64,000 bases of DNA from assembly GCA_902587155.1 (NCBI GenBank), contig CACIKE010000002.1, positions 56,001 through 120,000 of the forward strand, given 5' to 3'. The translations under genes were made by a program, and so were the position numbers. Of the stretch, positions 17,574 through 24,873 are shown piece by piece. Origin of the DNA: an uncultured Pelagibacteraceae bacterium. Lineage in GTDB: Bacteria > Pseudomonadota > Alphaproteobacteria > Pelagibacterales > Pelagibacteraceae. Within the stretch, counting starts at the first letter, position 1; the number at the start of each line of letters is the position of its first letter. The notes beneath the pieces are model-generated. The model made no database searches. It saw only the letters and a list, made by a program, of their open reading frames with translations, and was not told the origin of the DNA.

Positions 17574-18857
17574 ATGAAAATATTAGATAGTAAATTAAGA
17601 AATTTTAATAAAAAGTTAGATGATTTATTATTAAGAAGAAAAACTAAAGTTCAAATAAGCTCTGTCTCTGTTACTAAAATAATTAATGATGTAAAAAAAA
17701 ATGGTGATAAAGCATTGTTAAAGTATGAGAAGAAATTTAACCAGAACAGAGTAATTAAACCTAGTTTTAGACAAATTAAACAATCTATTAGTTCTTTAGA
17801 TCCTAAAGTAAAAAATGCTATCGATCTAGCTTATTCAAGAATTTATAAGTTTCACTCATTACAAAAATTTAAAAATATTTCTTATAAAGATAAATTAAAA
17901 AATAAATTAGAATACAAATACCTACCAATCGAATCTGTTGCAATTTACGTGCCAGGATCATCAGCGTCTTATCCCTCAAGTGTTTTAATGAATGCCATTC
18001 CTGCGGTAGTTGCAGGAGTAAAAAGAATAATTATGATTAATCCAGGATATAAAGGAAAACAAAATGCTGCAGTACTATATGCAGCAAAAAAATGTAAAAT
18101 TAAAGAAATATATTCTATTGGTGGTCCATCAGCGATTGCAGCAGTTGCTTATGGAACAAAAAAAATTAATAGAGTGAATAAGATTGTGGGTCCTGGTAAT
18201 AAGTATGTAGCAGCTGCTAAAAAAGAAGTTTTTGGCGATGTTGGTGTTGAGGGAATGATAGCTGGACCATCGGAAGTAACTGTTGTTGGTGATAGATTTT
18301 CAAATCCAGACTGGGTAGCAAGCGATCTTATTGGTCAAGCAGAACATGATGAACTTGCTCAATGTATTTTAATTTCTAAAAGTAAAGACTTAATAAGTCA
18401 AACTAAGAGTAAAATTTCTAAACAATTAAAAAAAATTCCAAGAACAGCTATCGCAAGAAAAAGTTTATCAAATAACGGAATTTTAATTCAAGTAAAATCA
18501 GATAAACAAATAATTGATATTGTGAATAAAATTGCTCCTGAGCATTTAGAATTAAATGTAAAAAATTACAAATCTTTTATTTCAAGAATAAAAAATGCTG
18601 GTTCTATTTGTTTAGGAAAATATGCTGTTATGGCAATGACTGACTATAATGCTGGTTCAAACCATATATTACCAACTAATGGCTCTGCTAAATTTTCAAG
18701 CGGTATAAGTGTTAATGAATTTTATAAAAGAATTTCATATATAAACTTATCAAAAAAGGGTATTGAAAAGCTTGGACCATCAGTTATAACTCTTGCAAAT
18801 TATGAAGGGTTGGCCGCACATGCTCAATCTGTAAAAAAACGAATTAGGAGAAAATAA
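17574..18857 (+). CDS. hisD: Histidinol dehydrogenase
   Basis: 427 residues. It oxidises histidinol to histidine in two NAD-dependent steps. Visible are VAIYVPGSSASYPSSVLMNAIPA, the nucleotide site IVGPGNKYVAAAKKEVFG, and the zinc and catalytic region ASDLIGQAEHDELAQCILIS with the Gln-His pair, then APEHLEL with the Glu-His pair. The C-terminal NHILPTNGSAKFSSG is typical. It is not next to the other his genes found at 19.7-22.9 kb, but only infA, tRNA-Phe and csp lie between. Confidence 0.97.
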   Translation: MKILDSKLRNFNKKLDDLLLRRKTKVQISSVSVTKIINDVKKNGDKALLKYEKKFNQNRVIKPSFRQIKQSISSLDPKVKNAIDLAYSRIYKFHSLQKFKNISYKDKLKNKLEYKYLPIESVAIYVPGSSASYPSSVLMNAIPAVVAGVKRIIMINPGYKGKQNAAVLYAAKKCKIKEIYSIGGPSAIAAVAYGTKKINRVNKIVGPGNKYVAAAKKEVFGDVGVEGMIAGPSEVTVVGDRFSNPDWVASDLIGQAEHDELAQCILISKSKDLISQTKSKISKQLKKIPRTAIARKSLSNNGILIQVKSDKQIIDIVNKIAPEHLELNVKNYKSFISRIKNAGSICLGKYAVMAMTDYNAGSNHILPTNGSAKFSSGISVNEFYKRISYINLSKKGIEKLGPSVITLANYEGLAAHAQSVKKRIRRK

Positions 18858-18860
18858 AAT

Positions 18861-19076
18861 TTGTCAAAACAAGATTTACTTGAATTTAAGGGTAAAGTAA
18901 CTGACCTGTTACCTAATGCTATGTTTAGGGTTCAATTGGAAAACGGTCACGTAGTGACAGCACATACTGCAGGCAAGTTAAGAAAAAACAGAATTCGAGT
19001 ATTACAAGGTGATAATGTGACTGTGGAAATGACACCTTATGACCTTACTAAAGGCAGAATTATCTTTAGAGGTTAA
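18861..19076 (+). CDS. infA: Translation initiation factor IF-1
   Basis: 71 residues, a single OB fold: [42 protein letters not shown] and [11 protein letters not shown] are near-consensus. The start is TTG at 18861, preceded by an AGGAG Shine-Dalgarno sequence inside the hisD end (aggagaaaataaaattTTG). The UUG start plus strong SD may set expression. A tRNA-Phe gene begins six bases after the stop and may be co-transcribed. Confidence 0.97.
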   Translation: MSKQDLLEFKGKVTDLLPNAMFRVQLENGHVVTAHTAGKLRKNRIRVLQGDNVTVEMTPYDLTKGRIIFRG

Positions 19077-19082
19077 CTTTTT

Positions 19083-19157
19083 GCCTCGGTAGCTCAGGAG
19101 TAGAGCAGAGCCCTGAAAAGGCTTGTGTCGGAGGTGCGAATCCTTCCCGAGGCACCA
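19083..19157 (+). tRNA. tRNA-Phe (anticodon GAA)
   Basis: A 75-base cloverleaf with encoded CCA: acceptor GCCTCGG/CCGAGGC, D stem GCTC/GAGC, anticodon stem GAGCC/GGCTT with loop CTGAAAA (GAA, Phe), T stem GGAGG/CCTTC. The D loop AGGAGTA has A at position 18, and the T loop TGCGAAT has G at position 55, so the elbow pair is A18-G55 instead of G18-U55; G19-C56 is kept. It follows infA by six bases. Confidence 0.95.
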
Positions 19158-19232
19158 CCAAAACATCTTGAAATTAATATATAAAGAAATTAACTTCTAT
19201 TTTAAATAAATAACAAAAGGACGAGTAAAAAG

Positions 19233-19445
19233 ATGAGTACAATTCAAGGAAAAGTAAAATGGTTTAATGGCAAAAAAGGTTATGGTTTTATAGAGAGAGA
19301 AGATAAAGAAAAAGATGCCTTTGTTCACGCCAGCGCAGTAAAAGCTGCAGGAATGAGATTTCTAAATGAAGGAGATAAATTAGAATTTACTTTAGAGGAT
19401 GGTCCAAAAGGCCCTTCAGCAGTAAATTTAAAAAAATTAGATTAA
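19233..19445 (+). CDS. Cold-shock domain protein (CspA family)
   Basis: 70 residues, one cold-shock domain. The RNA-binding motifs are [15 protein letters not shown] (RNP1) and DAFVHASAV (RNP2). It binds single-stranded nucleic acid and melts mRNA structure. An AAAGGA Shine-Dalgarno lies about 11 bases before the ATG in a 75-base AT-rich leader after tRNA-Phe, and a clear hairpin terminator follows. So it may be a separate unit or the last gene of the infA-tRNA-Phe transcript. Confidence 0.95.
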   Translation: MSTIQGKVKWFNGKKGYGFIEREDKEKDAFVHASAVKAAGMRFLNEGDKLEFTLEDGPKGPSAVNLKKLD

Positions 19446-19460
19446 TTTAAATATTTTACA

Positions 19461-19499
19461 AGGGCGTTTTCTCAGAAATAAGAAAACGTCCTTTTTTTT
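19461..19499 (+). terminator. Rho-independent terminator after the cold-shock gene
   Basis: A 12-bp stem, AGGGCGTTTTCT paired with AGAAAACGTCCT (one G-U pair), an eight-base loop and a run of eight T. It is the clearest intrinsic terminator I found in the window. Confidence 0.9.
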
Positions 19500-19538
19500 G
19501 GGGTTGAATAATTTCAATTTTTGTTTAAAACGCTGCTC

Positions 19539-19640
19539 ATGAATAAAAATGAGACCAATTACAGATTAAACTCAGGTACTCTTAGACTTGCTCTTAGAGG
19601 AACTAATAGAGGTGTGCAAGCTCATTTTCACGCTGGCTAA
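19539..19640 (+). other. Possible 33-residue ORF in the csp to tRNA-His gap
   Basis: The 210-base gap between the csp terminator and tRNA-His contains an ATG-started ORF reading MNKNETNYRLNSGTLRLALR, then GTNRGVQAHFHAG. It has no clear Shine-Dalgarno sequence. The same DNA can fold locally: GCTCAT/ATGAG around the start and GCTGGC-TAAA-GCTAGC spanning the stop. It could equally be a small RNA or part of a leader for the tRNA-His-hisS unit. The compositional shift to more G and C than the flanks is why I record it. Confidence 0.3.
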
Positions 19641-19709
19641 AGCTAGCGAATAATCACTTATATTATAATTTTAAATAACAACAAAATAAGATAAAACAAA
19701 AAAGGATAT

Positions 19710-19783
19710 GCCTTGATGGTGAAATAGTATCACGTCGGTTTGTGGATCCGAAGTCGTAGGAGCGTAACCTACTCAAGGTACCA
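19710..19783 (+). tRNA. tRNA-His (anticodon GTG)
   Basis: A 74-base cloverleaf with encoded CCA: acceptor GCCTTGA/TCAAGGT, D stem GTGA/TCAC, anticodon loop TTGTGGA (GTG, His) on a stem whose closing pair is T-T, T stem GTAGG/CCTAC. There is no G at -1 (the base is T) and position 73 is A, as known for many alphaproteobacterial tRNA-His. The D loop AATAGTA has A18 and the T loop AGCGTAA has G55; positions 54 and 58 are A and T, reversed from the usual. The CCA ends four bases before the hisS ATG. Confidence 0.9.
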
Positions 19784-19787
19784 AAAA

Positions 19788-21185
19788 ATGAATAAAGAAA
19801 ATAAATTAATTCCTGGATTACCCTCAGGTTTTGAAGACAGATGGAATAAAAAATTACTTCTCAAAAAAAAATTATTAAGGGTTGTTGAGAAAAATTTTAT
19901 TAAATATGGATTTGATCCATTAGAAACACCATCATTTGAAATTAGTGAGAATATAGGCTCCTTTCTCGCAGAGGATGAGAATAATCCTATGTCTGATGTG
20001 TTTACATTTGATGATGGTGAAAAGAATATTACTTTAAGATATGATTTATCAAGCCCACTTGCTAGATTTGTTGCACAGAATAGTCAAGAGCTTCCTTCAA
20101 TATATAAAAGATATGCAATTCAAAATGTATTTAGAAATGAAAAATCTGGAAATGCCAGGTATAGGGAATTTACTCAAGCAGATTGTGATATAGTTGGAAA
20201 CGTTAATCCAGCTCAAGCCAATGCCGAACTGTGTAATTTGATCTCAAACACTTTAGTAGATTGTGGTCTAAAAAAAGATCAGTTTACTATTAATGTTAGT
20301 AACAGAAAAATCGTTCAAGGTCTGATTGAGGATTTGAAAATTGAAAAAGATAAACAAATCAAAGTAATGAGAGCTATAGATAAACTCGATAAACCAGGAT
20401 TTGGTTTAAAGGGTGTCGAAGAATTATTAAAAAAAGAGAGAAAAGATAAAAGTGGAGCTATAACAAAAGGAGCAAACCTAAGTGATGTTCAAGCTTCAAA
20501 AATCTTAAATTTTTTAAAGATTAAAGATTTAAAGGAACTTAAAGAAAATTTTAAAAATCCTGTTACCCAAGAGGGAATTAAAGAATTAGAAGAATTATTT
20601 GAAGTTTTAATCTTTGGAAATTATTCCGATCGAGTAAAAACTAATTTTACGATAGTAAGAGGCTTAGATTATTACGATGGGTTTTGTGTTGAAACAAATC
20701 TAAATTTTAAAGCAAAAAATATTAAAGGTAAAGAAGTTGATATTGGAAGTATTTGCTCAGGCGGACAGTATAATAAATTAATTTCAAGATTTAAGGGTGT
20801 AGATATTCCAGGGACAGGTGTGAGCATTGGTGTTGATAGATTGCTATTTGCAATGATGCAATTAAATCAAATAGAAGTTGATAAACAAAATCCAGTTATT
20901 GTTTGTGTAATGGATGAAAAATATTTAAAAAATTATTACGAAATTTTAGATAATTTAAGAAAAAATAATATCAATTCTGAAATATTTTTGGATAGTAAAA
21001 GAAATCTTGGTAAGCAACTTACTTATGCTAACAAAAGAGAATGTCCAGTCGCAGTTATCTGCGGTGAAAATGAATTTAAAGATAATAAAATAACATTAAA
21101 AAATTTACTTGGGGCTAAAGGGGAAAATAACCAAATTACATTTTCAAAAGAAAATTTAATAAATGAAATCAAAAAATTTATCTAA
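19788..21185 (+). CDS. hisS: Histidyl-tRNA synthetase
   Basis: 465 residues, class II synthetase. Motif 1 surrounds FDPLETPSFEISE, motif 2 is YRREFTQ-like (NARYREFTQADCDIVG), the histidine site is TIVRGLDYYDGFCVE and motif 3 is GTGVSIGVDRLLFAM; a C-terminal anticodon domain follows. The ORF track start lies inside tRNA-His; the ATG at 19788 (MNKENKLIPGLPSGFED) is the sensible start, four bases after the tRNA CCA. The only SD-like bases, AAGG, belong to the tRNA acceptor stem. hisZ overlaps the end by 23 bases. Confidence 0.95.
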   Translation: MNKENKLIPGLPSGFEDRWNKKLLLKKKLLRVVEKNFIKYGFDPLETPSFEISENIGSFLAEDENNPMSDVFTFDDGEKNITLRYDLSSPLARFVAQNSQELPSIYKRYAIQNVFRNEKSGNARYREFTQADCDIVGNVNPAQANAELCNLISNTLVDCGLKKDQFTINVSNRKIVQGLIEDLKIEKDKQIKVMRAIDKLDKPGFGLKGVEELLKKERKDKSGAITKGANLSDVQASKILNFLKIKDLKELKENFKNPVTQEGIKELEELFEVLIFGNYSDRVKTNFTIVRGLDYYDGFCVETNLNFKAKNIKGKEVDIGSICSGGQYNKLISRFKGVDIPGTGVSIGVDRLLFAMMQLNQIEVDKQNPVIVCVMDEKYLKNYYEILDNLRKNNINSEIFLDSKRNLGKQLTYANKRECPVAVICGENEFKDNKITLKNLLGAKGENNQITFSKENLINEIKKFI

Positions 21186-22215
21186 CAAAATCCTTAGATC
21201 AGTTCAGTCTAAAGGATTTAAATATATTGAATTACCATCAGTTATTGAGACTAATCATATAGTACAAAGATCTGGTGAAAGTTTTAGAAAATTTATTTTT
21301 TCATTTAAAGATCAGACAGGAAATGAATTATGTTTAAGACCTGACCTTACCATTGCTTCTTGTCTTAGATATCTAAAAAACAATTTAAAGGGTAAAGAAA
21401 AAATATTTTATAGCGGACAGGCTTATAGAAAATCTCAAAATAAAAAGGACTCAATAATCCGAAATCAAGTTGGTTTTGAGATTATAGGATCAAAAGATGA
21501 AAAAAATGATGACAAAGAAATAATAGATACATCACTTAAATCACTAAAAAATTTGAAATACTCAACTGGCACACTCACTATTGGCAATGTGGAAATTTTT
21601 AATCTTGTAATATCTAAATTAGATATACCGAAAAGATGGAAATTAAGACTTACAAGACATTTTTGGCGAGAAGATTATTTCAGTGATTTACTAAAAAGAT
21701 TAGAGACAAATTCTGATGTAGATCCAACTATCGTTGAAGTTGATAAAAGACGATATTTAAAAATGTTAAAGGATAATCAATCATCAATTGTTGCAGGAAG
21801 AACATTAAAAGAAATTTTAGAAAGGTTTAATAAAAAGATTAAGGATCCAAGAAGAGCAAGTAAAGGAAGTAATACATCGAAAATCATTAAAGAGTTTCTA
21901 AAAATTAAATGTCCAATAAATGAAGCTGCAAAGGAATTAAATAAATTCTTTAAAAAACATAAAATAAACCTTTTAGTTGATCAGAAATATTTTCCTGTCT
22001 CAAAAAATAAAATATCTAAATTGAATGTGGTTTTCTCGTCAGCCTTCGGTAGACAATTGGAGTATTACACTGGCATAGTTTTTAAAATAGATATTAAATT
22101 AAAGTCGAAAATTATTAATTGTTGTAATGGTGGTCGTTATGACAAATTAATTTCGGATCTTGGTTCAAAGAAACAAACACCAGCAGTTGGAGCAGCTTTT
22201 AATTTGAATTATTAA
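21163..22215 (+). CDS. hisZ: ATP phosphoribosyltransferase regulatory subunit HisZ
   Basis: 350 residues, a catalytically silent paralogue of HisRS. It keeps the class II fold signs (YIELPSVIETNHIV, LCLRPDLTIASCLRYL, KIFYSGQAYRKSQN, FGRQLEYYTGIVF) but lacks the C-terminal anticodon domain. HisZ forms an octamer with short-form HisG and carries the histidine feedback site. It overlaps hisS by 23 bases and hisG follows after two bases, which fits the assignment over a second tRNA synthetase. Confidence 0.92.
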   Translation: MKSKNLSNKILRSVQSKGFKYIELPSVIETNHIVQRSGESFRKFIFSFKDQTGNELCLRPDLTIASCLRYLKNNLKGKEKIFYSGQAYRKSQNKKDSIIRNQVGFEIIGSKDEKNDDKEIIDTSLKSLKNLKYSTGTLTIGNVEIFNLVISKLDIPKRWKLRLTRHFWREDYFSDLLKRLETNSDVDPTIVEVDKRRYLKMLKDNQSSIVAGRTLKEILERFNKKIKDPRRASKGSNTSKIIKEFLKIKCPINEAAKELNKFFKKHKINLLVDQKYFPVSKNKISKLNVVFSSAFGRQLEYYTGIVFKIDIKLKSKIINCCNGGRYDKLISDLGSKKQTPAVGAAFNLNY

Positions 22216-22217
22216 TC

Positions 22218-22904
22218 ATGAAAAATTTAATGAATATAGGAATACCAAGTAAGGGACGGCTAAGAAAAGATGTTTTAAAAATTTTTACAAAAAAAAGATT
22301 AAAGCTGATTTCTGAGCGAGGGGAAAGAGATTTGATTGGTTCAATAAAAAATAAATTAAACATAAAAATTTTATATTTGCACGCTAGAGAAATTATTGAA
22401 AGATTAGGAGATGGTTCTTTAGATATTGGCTTTTCTGGTTTTGATTTATTAAAAGAAAGTGAGATAAATATCCAAAACAAAATAAATGTTATTAAAAAAC
22501 TTGATTTTGGAAATGCTAATCTAGTTGTAGCTATACCTGATCCTTGGATTGATGTTCAAACAATAGCTGACCTAGAAGAAATTGCATTTGAATTTAGAGA
22601 TAAAAAGAAAAAAAGATTAAGAGTTGCAACTAAGTATCCAAATTTAACCAGGGATTTTTTATTTTCTAAAGGTGTTACTCAATTTAAATTGGTTGATAGT
22701 TTAGGAGCAACTGAGGCGTACCCTTTTACTGGTTCAGCTGAACTAATTACAGATATAACATCTACAGGTGAGACTCTTAGAGCGAATAACCTACGTATAT
22801 TGAAAGATGGAGAAATCTTAAAATCTCAAGCTTGTATTTTTACTTCAAAAAAAAATAATAAAAAAAAAGGTTTAAAAAACTTTGTTAAATTACTTTCTAA
22901 GTAA
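22218..22904 (+). CDS. hisG: ATP phosphoribosyltransferase, short form
   Basis: 228 residues, the HisZ-dependent short form without the C-terminal regulatory domain. It catalyses the first step of histidine synthesis. NIGIPSKGRLRKDVLKIF at the N-terminus, GDGSLDIGFSGFDLL, LRVATKYPNLTRDFL and the PRPP-binding segment LVDSLGATEAYPFTGSAELI are clear. MNIGIP (second Met) is an alternative start. Its 3' end overlaps a small opposite-strand membrane ORF by 15 bases. Confidence 0.96.
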   Translation: MKNLMNIGIPSKGRLRKDVLKIFTKKRLKLISERGERDLIGSIKNKLNIKILYLHAREIIERLGDGSLDIGFSGFDLLKESEINIQNKINVIKKLDFGNANLVVAIPDPWIDVQTIADLEEIAFEFRDKKKKRLRVATKYPNLTRDFLFSKGVTQFKLVDSLGATEAYPFTGSAELITDITSTGETLRANNLRILKDGEILKSQACIFTSKKNNKKKGLKNFVKLLSK

Positions 22905-23021
22905 TTTATCTTTAAAGTATATGAGAATAATTTTGATGATATCTAAATTTCTTATTATTGCATAAGTAGCTATTAGAACCCCTATTCCAAAAATAATTTT
23001 CAAAATAAGATATAATTCCAT
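22890..23021 (-). CDS. Small single-pass membrane protein (hypothetical, 43 residues)
   Basis: Not in the ORF track. It reads MELYLILKIIFGIGVLIATY, then AIIRNLDIIKIILIYF, then a Lys/Arg-rich tail, so one or two hydrophobic helices. A good Shine-Dalgarno sequence, AAAGGA, lies six bases before the ATG, which is rare in this window and favours translation. It overlaps the hisG 3' end tail-to-tail, as other convergent pairs here do, and diverges from rmuC. No family recognised. Confidence 0.5.
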   Translation of the reverse strand: MELYLILKIIFGIGVLIATYAIIRNLDIIKIILIYFKDKLLRK

Positions 23022-23051
23022 AAAAATCCTTTATAATACAAGTTACGAATC

Positions 23052-24143
23052 ATGGACACAATTTTGTTAATAATTTTGATTTTAATGTTTGGAGCAATCT
23101 TGGCTATTTTGTATTTAAATATAAAGTCCAAGAAAGAGAACAGAGCTGATGAGACTAATGAAATAGCAAATTTGAATGCGGAAATTATTAGATTAAAAGA
23201 TAGCTTAAACTCTACAATCAATACATCTCTAAGTTCGATGTCTACCTCATTTAACTCTTTATCAACTGGTGTTACAAAGGATATGACCGAGGCACTTACT
23301 AAAGTTGATGAGAAGGTTGGTAATTTTAATGAACAAGTAAAGCTCTTAAATCAAAGTCAAGAGGGAATTACTAAAATTTTAGCAGGGGTCAAAAAATATG
23401 GAACTCTAGCTGAGTATTCTTTGGATGCTCTAATCAAAGATTTATTGCCTGCGTCTCAATTTATGACAAATGTTAAAATGAAAGAAGATACAAGTGAAAA
23501 CGTAGAATTTGCAATCAAGCTTCAAGGGGATGTTTTGGTTCCGGTAGACTCTCATTTTCCTGTAGAAAAATTTAAGGCAATTACAGATGCACACGAGGCA
23601 GATGATAAGAAGGCAGTTGCTGATGCTAGAACAAAATTAGCAAGTGCATTTAAAGCTAAAGCAAAAAGTGTCATGGAAAAATATATTGTACCACCTAAAA
23701 CTTCAAATTTTGCAATAGTGTACGCTCCTACAGAAAGTCTTTATAAAGAATTAACTGAGTATCAAGACCCAAACAGTAAAGAGCTATTAACCCAAGAATT
23801 AATGAAAAAATATAAAATAGTAATTTGTGGCCCAAATACTCTTTCAGCTTATTTACAGTCTTTACACATGGGCTTTCAGTCTCTTAAAATTTCAAAACAC
23901 GCAACAGAGATTTATGATCATTTAAAAACTATAAGTACGAGATTTTCTAGTCATTTTGACAATATTTATAAATTAAGAAAAAAACTTGAAGAGGCTATGA
24001 CAGTTGTTGATAGTTTTGGAAAAGATGCAAGATCAATTACCAGAACTTTAGAAAATATAAAAGATCCCGAGCAAGTTGAAAAAGCTGTTCTAACAGAGAA
24101 CGTTGAGAGTTTTGTTGAAAGAAATAAACAAGTTAAAAAATAA
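23052..24143 (+). CDS. rmuC: RmuC family DNA recombination protein
   Basis: 363 residues. It has an N-terminal membrane helix (TILLIILILMFGAILAILYL), a coiled-coil region with Ser/Thr-rich heptads (about 35-110), then the RmuC nuclease-like core: KKYGTLAEYSLDALIKDLLP, VPVDSHFPVEKFKAI and ILCGPNTLSAYLQSLHMGF-like (VICGPNTLSAYLQ). In E. coli RmuC limits inversions at short inverted repeats; the biochemical activity is not settled. It leads a run of DNA-processing genes with the MGME1-like exonuclease and ExoI. Confidence 0.93.
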   Translation: MDTILLIILILMFGAILAILYLNIKSKKENRADETNEIANLNAEIIRLKDSLNSTINTSLSSMSTSFNSLSTGVTKDMTEALTKVDEKVGNFNEQVKLLNQSQEGITKILAGVKKYGTLAEYSLDALIKDLLPASQFMTNVKMKEDTSENVEFAIKLQGDVLVPVDSHFPVEKFKAITDAHEADDKKAVADARTKLASAFKAKAKSVMEKYIVPPKTSNFAIVYAPTESLYKELTEYQDPNSKELLTQELMKKYKIVICGPNTLSAYLQSLHMGFQSLKISKHATEIYDHLKTISTRFSSHFDNIYKLRKKLEEAMTVVDSFGKDARSITRTLENIKDPEQVEKAVLTENVESFVERNKQVKK

Positions 24144-24180
24144 TTTCTTTTTTCAGATAATACCGACTATAAGAAATCAC

Positions 24181-24867
24181 ATGCGTTGGAACAAAAAATA
24201 TGACTATCCTATAAGTTCAAGAGCGACAGAGGATGGAATAAGAAGATACGTATTAGGAGAAGCAAAGTTACCAAGTGTAACCTCAATACTTGATGCAACT
24301 AAATCCGAGGAAGATAAAGCAGCTTTAGCAAACTGGAGAGAGAGAACCGGGCACAAAGAAGCTGAAGCTATAACAAAGGCAGCAAGTAGCAGAGGTTCTC
24401 AAATGCACAGCTATTTAGAGTCTTTTCTTTTAGGTAGAGAAAATTTGAGTTTCTTTGAGGACAATGAACAATATAAAAAAATGGCAAAAGAAATTATTGA
24501 TAAGGGTTTAACAAATAGATTAGAGGAAATATATGGTGTGGAGTGCACTATGCATTATCCTGAGAGATATGCAGGCACAGCAGACTGTGTGGGTGTTTAT
24601 GAAGGAAAAGAAACAATAATTGATTTCAAGCAGTCCAACAAACCAAAAAAAGCTGAGTACATAGATTCTTGGTTTTTACAAACTGCGGCTTACTCTTTAG
24701 CGCATAATGTTGTTTACAATTCAAACATTAATGCATGTGTTATTCTAGTTTGCACAGTGGATAATTTGTTTCAAGAGTTTAAGATTCAAGGGCCCGAACT
24801 GATAACATATCAAAATTTGTTTTTAGGTAGATTAAAAAAGTTTAATGAAATGAATAATTTAATTTAA
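24181..24867 (+). CDS. PD-(D/E)XK exonuclease resembling mitochondrial MGME1
   Basis: 228 residues from the ATG at 24181; the ORF track start lies inside rmuC. LPSVTSILDAT (about 30-40), RGSQMHSYLE (71-80), the Glu-containing GVECTMHY, then GTADCVGVYEGKETIIDFKQ (132-151) and QTAAYSLAHN give a PD-(D/E)XK nuclease with catalytic D135, D148 and K150. The order, the 13-residue D-to-D spacing and the SNKPKK that follows closely resemble human MGME1 as I remember it, and phage RecB-like exonucleases. It probably trims single-stranded DNA ends. It follows rmuC by 37 bases and precedes sbcB by six. Confidence 0.8.
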   Translation: MRWNKKYDYPISSRATEDGIRRYVLGEAKLPSVTSILDATKSEEDKAALANWRERTGHKEAEAITKAASSRGSQMHSYLESFLLGRENLSFFEDNEQYKKMAKEIIDKGLTNRLEEIYGVECTMHYPERYAGTADCVGVYEGKETIIDFKQSNKPKKAEYIDSWFLQTAAYSLAHNVVYNSNINACVILVCTVDNLFQEFKIQGPELITYQNLFLGRLKKFNEMNNLI

Positions 24868-24873
24868 TAAAAA

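Noticed and set aside
19500-19709. tmRNA or RNase P RNA in the csp to tRNA-His gap
   Set aside because: No tRNA-like ends, no alphaproteobacterial tag peptide and no RNase P core motifs.
19740-19787. N-terminal extension of the hisS ORF (MWIRSRRSVTYSRYQK)
   Set aside because: It translates the tRNA-His gene; the ATG at 19788 matches the HisRS N-terminus.
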